Assembly (NCBI RefSeq): GCF_900109135.1 | Contig: NZ_FNYT01000002.1 | Span: 1-64,000, forward strand | DNA length: 64,000 nt | Source: Trichococcus ilyis | GTDB taxonomy: Bacteria; Bacillota; Bacilli; Lactobacillales; Aerococcaceae | Reading direction: 5' to 3' | Part shown: positions 53,810-63,459 of the stretch, one piece after another | Layout of the letters: every line of letters begins with the position of its first letter | Numbering within the stretch: the stretch's first letter is position 1 | Translations under genes and position numbers: made by a program | The notes under the pieces: model-generated | The model's database searches: none | The model's input: the letters and a program-made list of their open reading frames with translations, nothing else | Told to the model about the DNA's origin: nothing

Positions 53810-55012
53810 TTATTGCAGGATGGTGATCGTCAATGTTTGTCTGCCGTAAGAAAGCGCGGCATTCAGGTCTTCCATGTGCAGGTCGATTTTGTTCCCCACG
53901 ATCGCTCCGCCGGTGTCACCGGCAATCGCGATGCCGTAGCCCGGCACACTGACCAGGCTGCCCAAAGGAATCACGGATGGGTCGACGGCAATGACCATCG
54001 GATTGACCGATAAATCGATTCCGGTTGCTGTGAAGTTGGACAAGCCCGCCTCATGACGCGAATAAGCAGTCGCTGATACGACCACGGTCTTCCCTTGTGC
54101 GGCAGGCGCTTCCGTCACGGCCGGAGCGTTTGCAGTCACGACCGCCGCAGGTTCGGCCGAAGCAACCGAACTGTCGGTGATCTGGCTCACCGGCGCAGGT
54201 TCGGATGATGCGACAGCACTCTCTTGGACCGACGACGCTGTAGTGGCAGCCGATCCGATAACCACACTGCTCGATTCCGCAACTTGCTGCTCTTCCGCCG
54301 CTCGTGCTGCGACATCAGCGGACTCGGCATCAGCTTTAGCTTGCGCCTCTTCGGCAGCCAAACGGGCAGCTTCCGTCGCATACTCGGTTTTGACTTGCGA
54401 CAGCACGGTTTTGTTCTCCGACAGAATGCCTTTCAATGAGGACAATTCCCCGGCCAGCGCAGTGGATTCGGATTTCAGGCGGCTTTCTGCAGTCTTGACT
54501 GCTTGGATTTCGTCATCCAACTGCTTTTCCAAAGCCGTCAATTTTTCCTCTTCGGAAATGGCGGATTTGATCTGTTCATTATCGGCGGACTGCAATTGGC
54601 CGACTACGTAGACCCGGTTGATGAAATCGGCAAAGTTTTCGGAATCGATCAGCATCAGAATCTGGTTTGTTGTTGCATTCGAGGTCTGTAATGCTACAAG
54701 ACGCGATTTGAGTTGCTCTTTGCGCGAAGCAATCACTTCTTTTTGCGCTTCGATTGCTGTTTTTATTTCGGTTTGGTTCTCTTCTGCCGCAGCAATCTGA
54801 GCCTTCAGATCATCGATCCCCATCTGCTTCAGGTTGATGGATGCCAATGTCTCACCGATCGTCACTTCCAAGGAAGCAATCTGCGACTCAGTCTTTTGTT
54901 CTTCTTGGGTTAAATTATCTAAGGTGGAACCTTGAACTTGTGTAATGGAAAGGGTCAGGCTTGCTGCCAAGCCGGCCAACAACAGTTTCCCGATACGCTT
55001 TGTATGATTCAA
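53810..55012 (-). CDS. Secreted coiled-coil protein with C-terminal 3D domain
   Basis: A 400-residue exported cell-wall protein. Signal peptide 1-28; residues 30-250 form a long coiled coil like that of PcsB-type peptidoglycan proteins; a Ser/Ala/Val-rich linker (about 250-305) follows; the end (about 307-400) is a 3D domain, named for its three Asp residues, visible in VNPMVIAVDPSVIPLGS, AGDTGGAIVGNKIDLHM and the N-terminal VVVSATAYSRHEAG. Such domains occur in lytic transglycosylase-like muralytic proteins (YocH, YuiC). Likely role: peptidoglycan remodelling. TATAAT at 55053-55058 on the minus strand is its probable -10. Confidence 0.88.
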   Translation of the reverse strand: MNHTKRIGKLLLAGLAASLTLSITQVQGSTLDNLTQEEQKTESQIASLEVTIGETLASINLKQMGIDDLKAQIAAAEENQTEIKTAIEAQKEVIASRKEQLKSRLVALQTSNATTNQILMLIDSENFADFINRVYVVGQLQSADNEQIKSAISEEEKLTALEKQLDDEIQAVKTAESRLKSESTALAGELSSLKGILSENKTVLSQVKTEYATEAARLAAEEAQAKADAESADVAARAAEEQQVAESSSVVIGSAATTASSVQESAVASSEPAPVSQITDSSVASAEPAAVVTANAPAVTEAPAAQGKTVVVSATAYSRHEAGLSNFTATGIDLSVNPMVIAVDPSVIPLGSLVSVPGYGIAIAGDTGGAIVGNKIDLHMEDLNAALSYGRQTLTITILQ

Positions 55013-55237
55013 AATGTCACGCCTCTCTTTTTCTCGTTGGAAAATGCTCCTTTATTATATCGAAGTTGTCTTAAGGAAGGGTTGCATTCCTTTTACTGTT
55101 CCGTATCAAATGATTCATCCGAACCATTTTTTTGCCTTTTTCCGCTCTGTTTCGTAACCTTTTCGCAACATTTGACCCACCTTTGTAACATCGATCGACT
55201 TTTCTTGCCTGAATCGATGGCTGAAAAAGATAATTTT

Positions 55238-55266
55238 ATGACAAAACTGCCGAATTCCAGTAAAAT
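55238..55266 (+). promoter_or_regulatory. Promoter of ppx-ppk
   Basis: ATGACA (55238-55243), 17-bp spacer, TAAAAT (55261-55266). The rest of the 301-bp divergent gap has the opposing -10 and nothing else recognised. Confidence 0.5.
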
Positions 55267-55313
55267 GAAAAGTGAGGAATCTTGGATGATGCGGGATTCG
55301 GAAGGAGACTTTT

Positions 55314-56852
55314 ATGTTATTAGAAAGAATCGGCCTGATCGATATCGGATCCAACACAATCCGTTTGGTCATCTTCGAAATCGATGAGCACTTTACGATG
55401 TTTCAAGTCCAGAATATCAAGACCCCCGCACGCCTTTTTCAGTATTTGGACAAAAAGAAAATGATGTCCCAAGCCGGGATCGATATGCTGGTCAAGGTCC
55501 TGAAAAGTTTCAAAGCTGTCGCAGACCAATACAAAGTCAGCGTCCTGATGCCTGTGGCCACTGCTGCCATCCGCCAGTCGAGCAACCGCGATGACATCAT
55601 GAAGCAAGTGCGGAAAGCAACCGGCATCGAAATGATGCTACTGCCGGAAGAAAAAGAGGCCTTCTACGGGAATTATGCCGTGCTGCATACGACCCAATTC
55701 TCCAGCGGCATCACGATCGATATCGGCGGCGGAAGCACGGAAGTCACTTACTATGAAAACAAAGAGCTTAAACAATACCACAGTTTCCCGTTCGGGGTCG
55801 TCACACTGAAGCAGCTGTTCTTCGACGGAAAGGAACACAATGATCCGAAGGCGATCAAGAAGATGCAGGAATTCGTGAAAGAGCAGTTCAAATCGATCAA
55901 ATGGCTCAGCAAGAAACAAGTCCCGATCGTGGCCATGGGCGGTTCTGCACGCAGCATCGCGAATGTCCACCAGCGCCAAATCAATTATCGGTTGGCTGGC
56001 GTGCACGGATACCGCATGTACCGGAATGATTTGCAGCGCACCTTGGATTTGTTCCAATCACTGAGCATTCCGCAATTGCAGAATCTGGACGGCCTGAGCC
56101 GGGACCGCAGCGACCTGATCATCCCGGCGAATGTGGTCTTCAACACCCTTTTCGACGAAGTCAAGGCACCGGTGTTCCTGTTCAGCAACAAGGGCTTGCG
56201 CGAAGGCATCGTTATGGAATATTTGAACAACAAATACGAAAACAAAGCTTTCAGCATCTTCAACATTGCGGCTCAGACCGTCAACAGACTGGCCGCCAGC
56301 TACCACACTTTGGCGCATGTTGCGCAACATAGGGTGAAACTGGTCGATAGGCTCTATGAAGAATTGTGCCGTTTGGGCATATTCGAAAAAAATCCGGAAA
56401 TGGAGAAACTGCTGCATTTCGGAAGTTACCTGTATTATCTGGGGCAATTCGTCGAAACCGGCGCCAGTTCACAGCATACTTTCTACATCATCTCCAACAG
56501 TGATTTGGATGGCATCAGCCACAAGGAACGGGTCAGCATCGCTTTGTTGGCGAGTTTCAAGAACCGCTCGCTCTTCAACCAATATCTGACAGGCTATACG
56601 GATTGGTACACAGTGACTCAGGTCGACCAACTGCAATCGCTGGGCGGCATCATCAAATTCGCTGATGCCATCAACGATTCGCATATGGAAGTCATCAAGA
56701 ACATCAAAATCAAAAAAACGAAAAACGGTCACGACCTGGTGCTTTATTATAAGGGAGACATCCTTGCAGAAGAATACCGCGCCGAACGTCAACGCAAACA
56801 TATCGAACGTTTGCTGAGCGGCAAGCTTAACATTATATTTACAGAATCTTAA
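55314..56852 (+). CDS. ppx: Exopolyphosphatase (Ppx/GppA family)
   Basis: A 512-residue ASKHA-fold phosphatase releasing phosphate from polyphosphate ends. Phosphate-binding loops are IDIGSNTIRLVIFEI (about 8-22) and IDIGGGSTEVTYYE (about 138-151), with VATAAIRQSSN between. The C-terminal 190 residues form the HD-like domain (YHTLAHVAQHRVKLV). AAGGAG precedes ATG 55314. Paired with ppk, 42 bp downstream, it allows turnover of the same polymer. Confidence 0.94.
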   Translation: MLLERIGLIDIGSNTIRLVIFEIDEHFTMFQVQNIKTPARLFQYLDKKKMMSQAGIDMLVKVLKSFKAVADQYKVSVLMPVATAAIRQSSNRDDIMKQVRKATGIEMMLLPEEKEAFYGNYAVLHTTQFSSGITIDIGGGSTEVTYYENKELKQYHSFPFGVVTLKQLFFDGKEHNDPKAIKKMQEFVKEQFKSIKWLSKKQVPIVAMGGSARSIANVHQRQINYRLAGVHGYRMYRNDLQRTLDLFQSLSIPQLQNLDGLSRDRSDLIIPANVVFNTLFDEVKAPVFLFSNKGLREGIVMEYLNNKYENKAFSIFNIAAQTVNRLAASYHTLAHVAQHRVKLVDRLYEELCRLGIFEKNPEMEKLLHFGSYLYYLGQFVETGASSQHTFYIISNSDLDGISHKERVSIALLASFKNRSLFNQYLTGYTDWYTVTQVDQLQSLGGIIKFADAINDSHMEVIKNIKIKKTKNGHDLVLYYKGDILAEEYRAERQRKHIERLLSGKLNIIFTES

Positions 56853-56894
56853 CAAATATATGCTATAAATAAAGCTTAGAAATCGAACGAACGG

Positions 56895-59045
56895 ATGTGT
56901 CATATGATGGAATCAGATAGTAAACCGGATCTTGCTCATGCAGATCATTATTTCAATCGAGAGTTGAGTTGGCTCGATTTTAACAAACGGGTCATCGAGG
57001 AAGCGATCGATCCCCATAATCCTTTGCTTGAACAGCTGAACTTTTTAGCCATCGCGAGTTCCAACCTTGATGAGTTCTACATGATCCGGGTTGCCGGGTT
57101 GCAGGATCAATTCAAACTCGGTTACCATATCACGGACAGCAAGACGGGTATGACCCCATTGGAACAGTTGTCCGCCATCTCAGAGAAAAACAGCGGAAAC
57201 ATCGCTTTACAGTACCAGTACTACTCTGAACTGCTGAAAAAATTGGCCGAAAAAAATGTCCGCATCAAAAAAATCAGCGAACTTTCCGAAAGCGAACTGG
57301 CTGTCGTCGAAGAAACCTTCCACGAGCAGGTTTTTCCGGCGCTGACGCCGCTTGGAATCGACGCCTATCGGCCGTTCCCTAACTTGAACAACAAATTGAT
57401 CCACATTTTTGTGAACCTGAAAAAAGAAGCTGCGACCCGGGTAGCTATTGTTCCCGTTCCCGCTCCGCTGCAACGTTTCATTCTTTTGGATGAAGACATG
57501 AACGATGTCGGCATCGTGCTGTTGGAAGATGTTGTCCGCCATTTCATCCATACGCTCTTCAAGGGCTTCACCGTAACGAACAGCTTCAGTTTCCGAATCA
57601 CCCGCAATGCCGATCTGGATTTGCATGAAGACGGTGCGGATGATCTGCTTGTGGTCATCCAGGATTACCTGAAGAAACGGAGAAACGGAATGGCCGTCCG
57701 TCTTGAAATCGATACCCGCGATACGATCGACTCCCTTCAAGGGGATGTGCGCTTCCTGCAGACGGAATTGGATCTGGAGGACCGCGATGTCTATATGATC
57801 AAGGGGCCGCTGGATCTTACTTTCCTGAGCAAGTTGACCCGTCACCTGGCGATTGCTTCACCTGAAGACGTCTATCCCGGCTTTTCGCCGGTCACACCGA
57901 GCGAGCTGTCCGGAAAGGATATCTTTGACGTGGTCGAAAAGCAGGATGTTTTCCTGCATCATCCCTATGATTCATTCGATCCGGTAGTCGACTTCATCAA
58001 GCGCGCCGCTGAAGATGAAGATACGATCGCCATCAAGCAGACGCTGTACCGTGTCAGCAAAGACTCACCGATCATCGAAGGGCTCAAGACAGCCGCCGAA
58101 GCCGGCAAACAGGTCACTGTGCTTGTCGAGCTGAAAGCCCGTTTCGACGAGGAAAATAACGTGCAATGGGCAAAAGAGCTGGAAGAAGCCGGTGCGCACG
58201 TCCTTTACGGAATGACCCACTTGAAGACCCACAGCAAAATCACAATGGTCGTAAAAAAACATCACGACCGGATCGTCCGTTATGTCCACTTGGCGACCGG
58301 AAATTACAACGACAAGACCGCCAGACTCTATACCGATATGGGCATTTTCACCGCCAATAAAGAGATCGGCGAAGATGCCACAAACTTCTTCAACTACTTG
58401 AGCGGCTATTCCGACCAGCCCGAGTACAACCACTTGCATGTATCGCCTTTCGAGATCAGGGATTCGTTCATTGAGTACATCGACGATGAAATCGCCTCCC
58501 ACAGGCAATTCGGGAATGGGCATATTCTGGCGAAAATGAACTCCTTGACCGACAAGCGCGTCATCATGAAGCTTTACGAGGCCAGCCAAGCCGGCGTCAA
58601 GGTGGACCTGATCATCCGCGGCATCTGCTGCCTGAAACCGCAAGTGCCCGGCGTGAGCGAGAACATCCGTGTCCGCAGCATCGTCGGCCGTTTTCTGGAA
58701 CATAGCCGGATCTATTATTTCCATCATAACGGGGAAGATAAACTGTTCCTTTCCTCTGCGGACATGATGACCCGCAATATGATCAAGCGTGTCGAAATCG
58801 AGTTTCCGATCCTGGATCAGGCCATCAAAAAAGAAATCCTTTCGCTGATGGAAGTCTACCTTGCCGACAACACGAAAGCGCGCGAACTCTCCCCTGACGG
58901 AACCTATCGGCACGTCCGGAATGATGACCCGACAGTTGATGCGCAAAAATATTTCATGGACTTGGCGAACAAGGAAAAAGAAATCCCGATCTTTGCCGAG
59001 AAGGATACTTGGTTCAAAAAAATCCAGCGGAGATTCAAGAAATAA
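56895..59045 (+). CDS. ppk: Polyphosphate kinase
   Basis: A 716-residue PPK1 enzyme polymerising the ATP gamma-phosphate into polyphosphate. The N-terminal domain begins YFNRELSWLDFNKRVIEEA. The autophosphorylated His is in THLKTHSKITMVV (about 437-449), with Arg/Lys-rich IAIKQTLYRVS and YVHLATGNYNDKTARLY around it; a second phospholipase-D-like domain has SADMMTRNMIKRVE. Start choice is open: ATG 56895, 56904 or 56907, none with a strong ribosome site. A bidirectional terminator follows. Confidence 0.96.
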   Translation: MCHMMESDSKPDLAHADHYFNRELSWLDFNKRVIEEAIDPHNPLLEQLNFLAIASSNLDEFYMIRVAGLQDQFKLGYHITDSKTGMTPLEQLSAISEKNSGNIALQYQYYSELLKKLAEKNVRIKKISELSESELAVVEETFHEQVFPALTPLGIDAYRPFPNLNNKLIHIFVNLKKEAATRVAIVPVPAPLQRFILLDEDMNDVGIVLLEDVVRHFIHTLFKGFTVTNSFSFRITRNADLDLHEDGADDLLVVIQDYLKKRRNGMAVRLEIDTRDTIDSLQGDVRFLQTELDLEDRDVYMIKGPLDLTFLSKLTRHLAIASPEDVYPGFSPVTPSELSGKDIFDVVEKQDVFLHHPYDSFDPVVDFIKRAAEDEDTIAIKQTLYRVSKDSPIIEGLKTAAEAGKQVTVLVELKARFDEENNVQWAKELEEAGAHVLYGMTHLKTHSKITMVVKKHHDRIVRYVHLATGNYNDKTARLYTDMGIFTANKEIGEDATNFFNYLSGYSDQPEYNHLHVSPFEIRDSFIEYIDDEIASHRQFGNGHILAKMNSLTDKRVIMKLYEASQAGVKVDLIIRGICCLKPQVPGVSENIRVRSIVGRFLEHSRIYYFHHNGEDKLFLSSADMMTRNMIKRVEIEFPILDQAIKKEILSLMEVYLADNTKARELSPDGTYRHVRNDDPTVDAQKYFMDLANKEKEIPIFAEKDTWFKKIQRRFKK

Positions 59046-59047
59046 CA

Positions 59048-59087
59048 AAAGAAGAAGGTCAGGAATCAGCTCCTGACCTTCTTCTTT
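59048..59087. terminator. Bidirectional terminator between ppk and brnQ
   Basis: A 17-bp perfect stem, AAAGAAGAAGGTCAGGA at 59048-59064 with 59071-59087, with T tracts for both convergent genes. Confidence 0.88.
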
Positions 59088-59089
59088 CA

Positions 59090-60439
59090 TTATGATGCGA
59101 ATTTGTTGTTTTTCGAAATCGCCAAGCCGATCGCAAAACCGATCATCGACGGAATCAGCCAACCCATTCCGATATCTGACAAAGGGATCGCTGAGTCGGT
59201 CCAGGCGATGATGCCGTTCATGCCGGCACCGTCTTTGAGTCCTTGCGGCAAAGCCTTCAGGAAATCGACGATCGCGAACGGCAAGGTGAACAAGGTCGTC
59301 ATCTGATAGACGATCGCCCGATCGTTATACAGGTTGCTCGTGATCGAAAGCAAAATCAACGTGATCGACAAAGGATACAGGAACATCAACACCGGAATCG
59401 AAAACGCGATGATCTGACTCAAGCCCAGATTCGCCAAACCGAAGGAAATCGCAGTGAACAGATAGACATACTTTTTGTAATCCAATGAATTCGGAAACAT
59501 ATGCACGAACGTTTCGCTGATGGCCGTCACCAACCCGATTGCTGTTTTCAGGCAGGCAACGGTGATGATGATCGCGAACACGATTGCCCCAAAAATTCCG
59601 AAATATGCGTTCGAGATTTGCGCCAAGGCGATGCCGCCATTGTCGCTGATTTCAAAAATGCCGCGGCTCGTTGCGCCCAAGTAGACCAGCGAGCCGTAAA
59701 TGACAGCCATCAACAGCATACTGATCAGTCCTGACTTGATCGTGTCCTTCGCGATGGCGGTCGGCTTGGTGACGCCCAATCCCTGGATCGTTGTGACAAC
59801 GATGATCCCGAAAGCCAATGAAGCCAAAGCATCCATCGTGTTGTACCCTTCCAGAAAGCCTTTGAAGAATGCGCCTGTCTGATAGCTCGCATCCACCGGG
59901 ATTTCACCCGCTGTACCCATCGGCGCGAAAAATCCGAACAAGATCAGGACCGAAAGGAATACCAGGAAAATCGGATTCAGCACCTTGCCTACCCATTTCA
60001 AAATTTCCGAAGGCTTCAGTGAGAACCAGAGCACCGCTGTGAAGAAGATCAGCGAGAAGAAAAAAAGCGCCATTTTTGCCAGGGAAGGATCCAAGTAAGG
60101 CGCAAAGGCTGCCTCGAACGAGACAGTCGCCGTACGCGGCGTCGCAAAGAACGGCCCGATCGTCAGATACAGTGCGGAGGTGAAAAAAACGCCGTACTTA
60201 GGATGGATTTTGCTCGCCATTTCCAGCAAGCTTTCTTTTCCGGAAAGCCCCATCGCGACGATGCCCAAGAACGGCAACCCCACTGCCGTCACGATGAACC
60301 CCAGCATTGCCGGAATCAGATTCTGTCCCGCCAATTGGCCCATATGGACCGGGAAAATCAGATTCCCTGCACCGAAAAATAAGCCGAAGAGCATGGAGCC
60401 TATGTATATATATTCTTTATTCGATAATTTGTTATCCAT
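59090..60439 (-). CDS. brnQ: Branched-chain amino acid transport protein (BrnQ family)
   Basis: A 449-residue cation-coupled importer of Leu, Ile and Val with about twelve membrane segments. The N-terminal IYIGSMLFGLFFGAGNLIFP and the following VTAVGLPFLGIVAMGLSG are family signatures. An extended -10 TGATAGAAT is visible at 60476-60481 on the minus strand. With azlCD elsewhere in the window, the cell has both import and export systems for these amino acids. Confidence 0.94.
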   Translation of the reverse strand: MDNKLSNKEYIYIGSMLFGLFFGAGNLIFPVHMGQLAGQNLIPAMLGFIVTAVGLPFLGIVAMGLSGKESLLEMASKIHPKYGVFFTSALYLTIGPFFATPRTATVSFEAAFAPYLDPSLAKMALFFFSLIFFTAVLWFSLKPSEILKWVGKVLNPIFLVFLSVLILFGFFAPMGTAGEIPVDASYQTGAFFKGFLEGYNTMDALASLAFGIIVVTTIQGLGVTKPTAIAKDTIKSGLISMLLMAVIYGSLVYLGATSRGIFEISDNGGIALAQISNAYFGIFGAIVFAIIITVACLKTAIGLVTAISETFVHMFPNSLDYKKYVYLFTAISFGLANLGLSQIIAFSIPVLMFLYPLSITLILLSITSNLYNDRAIVYQMTTLFTLPFAIVDFLKALPQGLKDGAGMNGIIAWTDSAIPLSDIGMGWLIPSMIGFAIGLAISKNNKFAS

Positions 60440-60695
60440 TGAATCTCAGCCAACTTTCTTTTTTCGATTTTTTTCATTCTATCATGGCATCCTCCTCGTT
60501 ACTATTGCTGAGAACGTTTAACCGCAAAAACTTACCGTTTTCTCATTTTTTCCATGTCGCTGTCACAAAGAACTGCCATCCCGAAATAATGGCAATAATG
60601 CGATATTATCCAATGAACGATTGACAGATGAGAAACCAGCCACTCGATTTTTGTAAACACGCTGTTAAAATCCTTTTATTTTTTCTGGAATATGC

Positions 60696-60701
60696 TAGAA
60701 T
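60696..60701 (+). promoter_or_regulatory. Extended -10 promoter of the ABC-F gene
   Basis: TGCTAGAAT with extended TG, 38 bp before the start. The -35 is poor. The remaining 299-bp divergent gap (60440-60738) shows only this and the opposing brnQ promoter. Confidence 0.45.
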
Positions 60702-60738
60702 TAATTGACTATAAATAAGAATTGAGGAATGTAAAAAA

Positions 60739-62373
60739 ATGATTACCGTATCAAATGTCAGCTTACAATTTTCCGATCGCAAGTTGTTTGACAATGTTAA
60801 TCTGAAGTTCACCCCTGGAAACTGCTATGGCGTCATCGGTGCTAACGGAGCCGGGAAATCGACTTTCTTGAAGATTTTATCAGGCGTTATCCAGCCCACT
60901 ACCGGGGATGTCATTTTGGATCCAAATGAACGTTTAGCGGTTCTGAACCAGAACCACTATGGTTTCGAAGAACACCAAGTATTGGACACTGTCATCATGG
61001 GGCACAAACGCCTCTATGAAATCATGGCAGAAAAAAATGCCATCTATGCGAAGACTGAATTCACTGAGGAAGACGGCATCAGAGCCGGCGAACTTGAAGG
61101 CGAATTCGCTGAATTGGACGGTTGGGAAGCCGAATCCGACGCAGCCAGCCTTCTGCAAGGGTTAGGCATCGGCGAAGATCTGCACTACAAACTGATGAGC
61201 GACCTCTTGGAACCGCAAAAAGTAAAAGTTTTGCTGGCACAAGCCCTCTTCGGCAAACCCGATGTTTTGCTTTTGGACGAGCCGACTAACGGTCTTGACA
61301 AGCAGTCCATCGAATGGTTGTCCGAGTTCCTGATCAATTTCCCGAACACAGTCATTGTCGTTTCCCATGACCGTCACTTCCTGAACACCGTATGTACGCA
61401 TATGTGCGACGTCGACTTCGGAAAAATCAAACTGTATGTCGGAAACTATGATTTCTGGATGCAATCCAGCCAATTGGCGGCCAAATTGGCAGCCGATTCC
61501 AATGCGAAAAAAGAAGAACAGATCAAGGAATTACAGGATTTCATCGCGCGCTTCAGCGCCAACGCTTCGAAATCCAAACAAGCGACATCGCGTAAAAAGA
61601 CTCTGGAAAAAATCACCTTGGATGATATTCAGCCATCTTCCCGTAAATATCCGTTCGTCGGCTTCACACCGGAGCGCGAAATCGGCAATGACCTGTTGAT
61701 GGTTTCAAATCTTTCCAAGACAATCGACGGTGTCAAAGTTTTGGACAACATCAGCTTTGCGCTGAATAAAGGCGATAAAGTCGCATTCACCAGCCGCAAA
61801 GATATCGCGACCTCTACCCTCTTCAAGATTTTGATGGGTGAAATGGAAGCGGATGGCGGTACCTTCAAGTGGGGCGTCACAACTTCACAAAGCTACTTGC
61901 CGAAAGACCATACGAACGAATTCCCGAATCCTGACATCACCATTCTGGAATGGTTGCGCCAATTCGCAAGCAAAGAAGAAGACGACAACACCTTCTTGCG
62001 CAGCTTCCTGGGCCGCATGCTGTTCTCCGGTGAAGACGTCATGAAAAAAGTTTCTGTCCTATCCGGGGGAGAAAAAGTCCGTATCATCCTATCGAAGATG
62101 ATGCTTTCCAAAGCAAACGTCTTGGTGCTGGATGATCCGACGAACCACTTGGATCTGGAATCCATCACGGCCTTGAATGACGGCATGATCGCCTTCAAAG
62201 GCGCGTTGCTGTTCACTTCACACGATTACGAGTTCATCAACACTACCGCGAACCGGATCATCGAAGTGACTCCGAACGGCGTTGTGGACAGAATGGACAC
62301 AACCTACGAAGAGTTCCTGGAAGATAAAGACGTGCAAGCCAGAATCAACGCACTTTATACGGAAGAAGCCTAA
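60739..62373 (+). CDS. ABC-F family ATPase (YkpA/YbiT type)
   Basis: A 544-residue soluble protein with two ATPase domains, of the ribosome-associated ABC-F class. Domain 1 has Walker A GANGAGKST (about 33-41) and LLLDEPTNGLD, but its signature reads LEPQK. Domain 2 lacks a normal Walker A (TSRKDIATSTLFK) and has LSGGEKVRI and VLDDPTNHLD, with Asp where the catalytic Glu is expected. B. subtilis YkpA, as I recall it, shares the altered second Walker A. The interdomain linker has KSKQATSRKKTLEKI. The role in translation is inferred from the family. Confidence 0.9.
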   Translation: MITVSNVSLQFSDRKLFDNVNLKFTPGNCYGVIGANGAGKSTFLKILSGVIQPTTGDVILDPNERLAVLNQNHYGFEEHQVLDTVIMGHKRLYEIMAEKNAIYAKTEFTEEDGIRAGELEGEFAELDGWEAESDAASLLQGLGIGEDLHYKLMSDLLEPQKVKVLLAQALFGKPDVLLLDEPTNGLDKQSIEWLSEFLINFPNTVIVVSHDRHFLNTVCTHMCDVDFGKIKLYVGNYDFWMQSSQLAAKLAADSNAKKEEQIKELQDFIARFSANASKSKQATSRKKTLEKITLDDIQPSSRKYPFVGFTPEREIGNDLLMVSNLSKTIDGVKVLDNISFALNKGDKVAFTSRKDIATSTLFKILMGEMEADGGTFKWGVTTSQSYLPKDHTNEFPNPDITILEWLRQFASKEEDDNTFLRSFLGRMLFSGEDVMKKVSVLSGGEKVRIILSKMMLSKANVLVLDDPTNHLDLESITALNDGMIAFKGALLFTSHDYEFINTTANRIIEVTPNGVVDRMDTTYEEFLEDKDVQARINALYTEEA

Positions 62374-62389
62374 AGACATCACTTAAAAG

Positions 62390-62430
62390 CGAACAGCCAC
62401 CCGGTTACATGTGAACCGGATGGCTGTTCG
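62390..62430 (+). terminator. Terminator of the ABC-F gene
   Basis: CGAACAGCCA-C-CCGGTT pairs with AACCGG-A-TGGCTGTTCG, followed by TTTGTTTG. Confidence 0.8.
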
Positions 62431-62460
62431 TTTGTTTGATCCCGTCTGCATACGTTGTCG

Positions 62461-62572
62461 CCCAAAGGCAGCCCCAGCAAGGCCTGAGTCTTTGGGTGCG
62501 TTTTGGCCTTGGGACGGCGACGGTGAGAAAATGATGGATATGCGGACGATTTTTCATCATTTTGTCGCCGTC
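62461..62572. repeat. Two consecutive intergenic hairpins
   Basis: CCCAAAG (62461-62467) pairs with CTTTGGG (62490-62496). GACGGCGAC (62513-62521) pairs with GTCGCCGTC (62564-62572), with an inner perfect pair AAAATGATG (62528-62536) / CATCATTTT (62555-62563). They lie between the two convergent terminators; no coding signal. Confidence 0.65.
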
Positions 62573-62579
62573 GCACAAT

Positions 62580-62631
62580 GAAAAAGAAGGAGGCGCAGCC
62601 CAATCGTCCGGGCTGCGCCTCCTTCTTTTTC
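62580..62631 (-). terminator. Very strong terminator of the thioesterase gene
   Basis: A 22-bp perfect stem (62580-62601 with 62610-62631), core AAGGAGGCGCAGCCC, loop AATCGTCC. It overlaps the stop codon of the leftward gene. Confidence 0.85.
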
Positions 62632-63379
62632 ATACTTTTTTCCAGACGATATGCGCTTCGCAGGCTAAGTCTTCGCCGTTCATGATGCGGTGGGCGGTGA
62701 TGGTTTCGCCGTTTTCCGCTTCTTTCGTCGACATGACGCTGGTGATGCTGTTGCCGTACTCGACCTCTTTTTCATACTTGATCGTGACGGCGGACAGCTG
62801 GTGGTCCATGATGAATTTCGGATCGATCGTGTTGATGATCCAGTCGAAATATTTCGCGTTGTTGACATGGCGATTGTAATCGATATCCAGGTATCTGACG
62901 CGGAAATCCTGCTCCCTGCAGTTATCCAGCTCAAGCGGAATCGGCTTCTGCATGCGCACCATCGTCCTGATTTCATCTGCCTGATAGACGGTCAGCAACT
63001 CTTTCTGGATCTGGACCATTTTGCGGGACTCGATGTCCATCATGACGAAGTTCGTCATCACTTCCACACACAGCTGCTCGCTTTCGTCGTAAGCTCGGAA
63101 GCGGCGATACGTGAAAAAGCGGTTGTAGCTCATTGCTTCCGTTTCCAGGATGATTGCTTCTCCACTGTGCGGCATGCGCTTAATCTGCATATCGTACTGC
63201 ACGATGATCCAACTGAGCCCTCTTTCGGACATCTGATCATTCGTATTGCCCAAGGAATCACTCTGCTGGCCCGACAGATCCACCATCAAGTTGACGAGCG
63301 ACGGCAAGGTGATCTCTCCGGTGATGTCACATTCATAGCCTTTGATGCGATGATTGTTGCGATAAATTAATCCACTCAA
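62630..63379 (-). CDS. Acyl-ACP thioesterase
   Basis: A 249-residue double hot-dog protein releasing fatty acids from acyl carrier protein. The first hot-dog begins YRNNHRIKGYECDITGEI and has SWIIVQYDMQIKRMP; the second carries the catalytic region LDIDYNRHVNNAKYFDWI (about 166-183) with Asn and His. Length matches bacterial FatA-type enzymes. Translation starts at TTG 63379, seven bases after GGAGG. The 80 bp to the next gene show nothing else. Confidence 0.92.
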   Translation of the reverse strand: MSGLIYRNNHRIKGYECDITGEITLPSLVNLMVDLSGQQSDSLGNTNDQMSERGLSWIIVQYDMQIKRMPHSGEAIILETEAMSYNRFFTYRRFRAYDESEQLCVEVMTNFVMMDIESRKMVQIQKELLTVYQADEIRTMVRMQKPIPLELDNCREQDFRVRYLDIDYNRHVNNAKYFDWIINTIDPKFIMDHQLSAVTIKYEKEVEYGNSITSVMSTKEAENGETITAHRIMNGEDLACEAHIVWKKV

Positions 63380-63459
63380 CGTTGCGCCTCCAAAATCAAT
63401 ATTATAGTAGCAAGAATACCATACTTCTCAGCGCGGACCAACCGAAAAAGCTGCTGTAA

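Noticed and set aside
62379-62633. An 84-codon frame on the minus strand between the ABC-F and thioesterase genes.
   Set aside because: It reads through two strong terminators and two other hairpins; composition is that of GC-rich palindromes, not protein.
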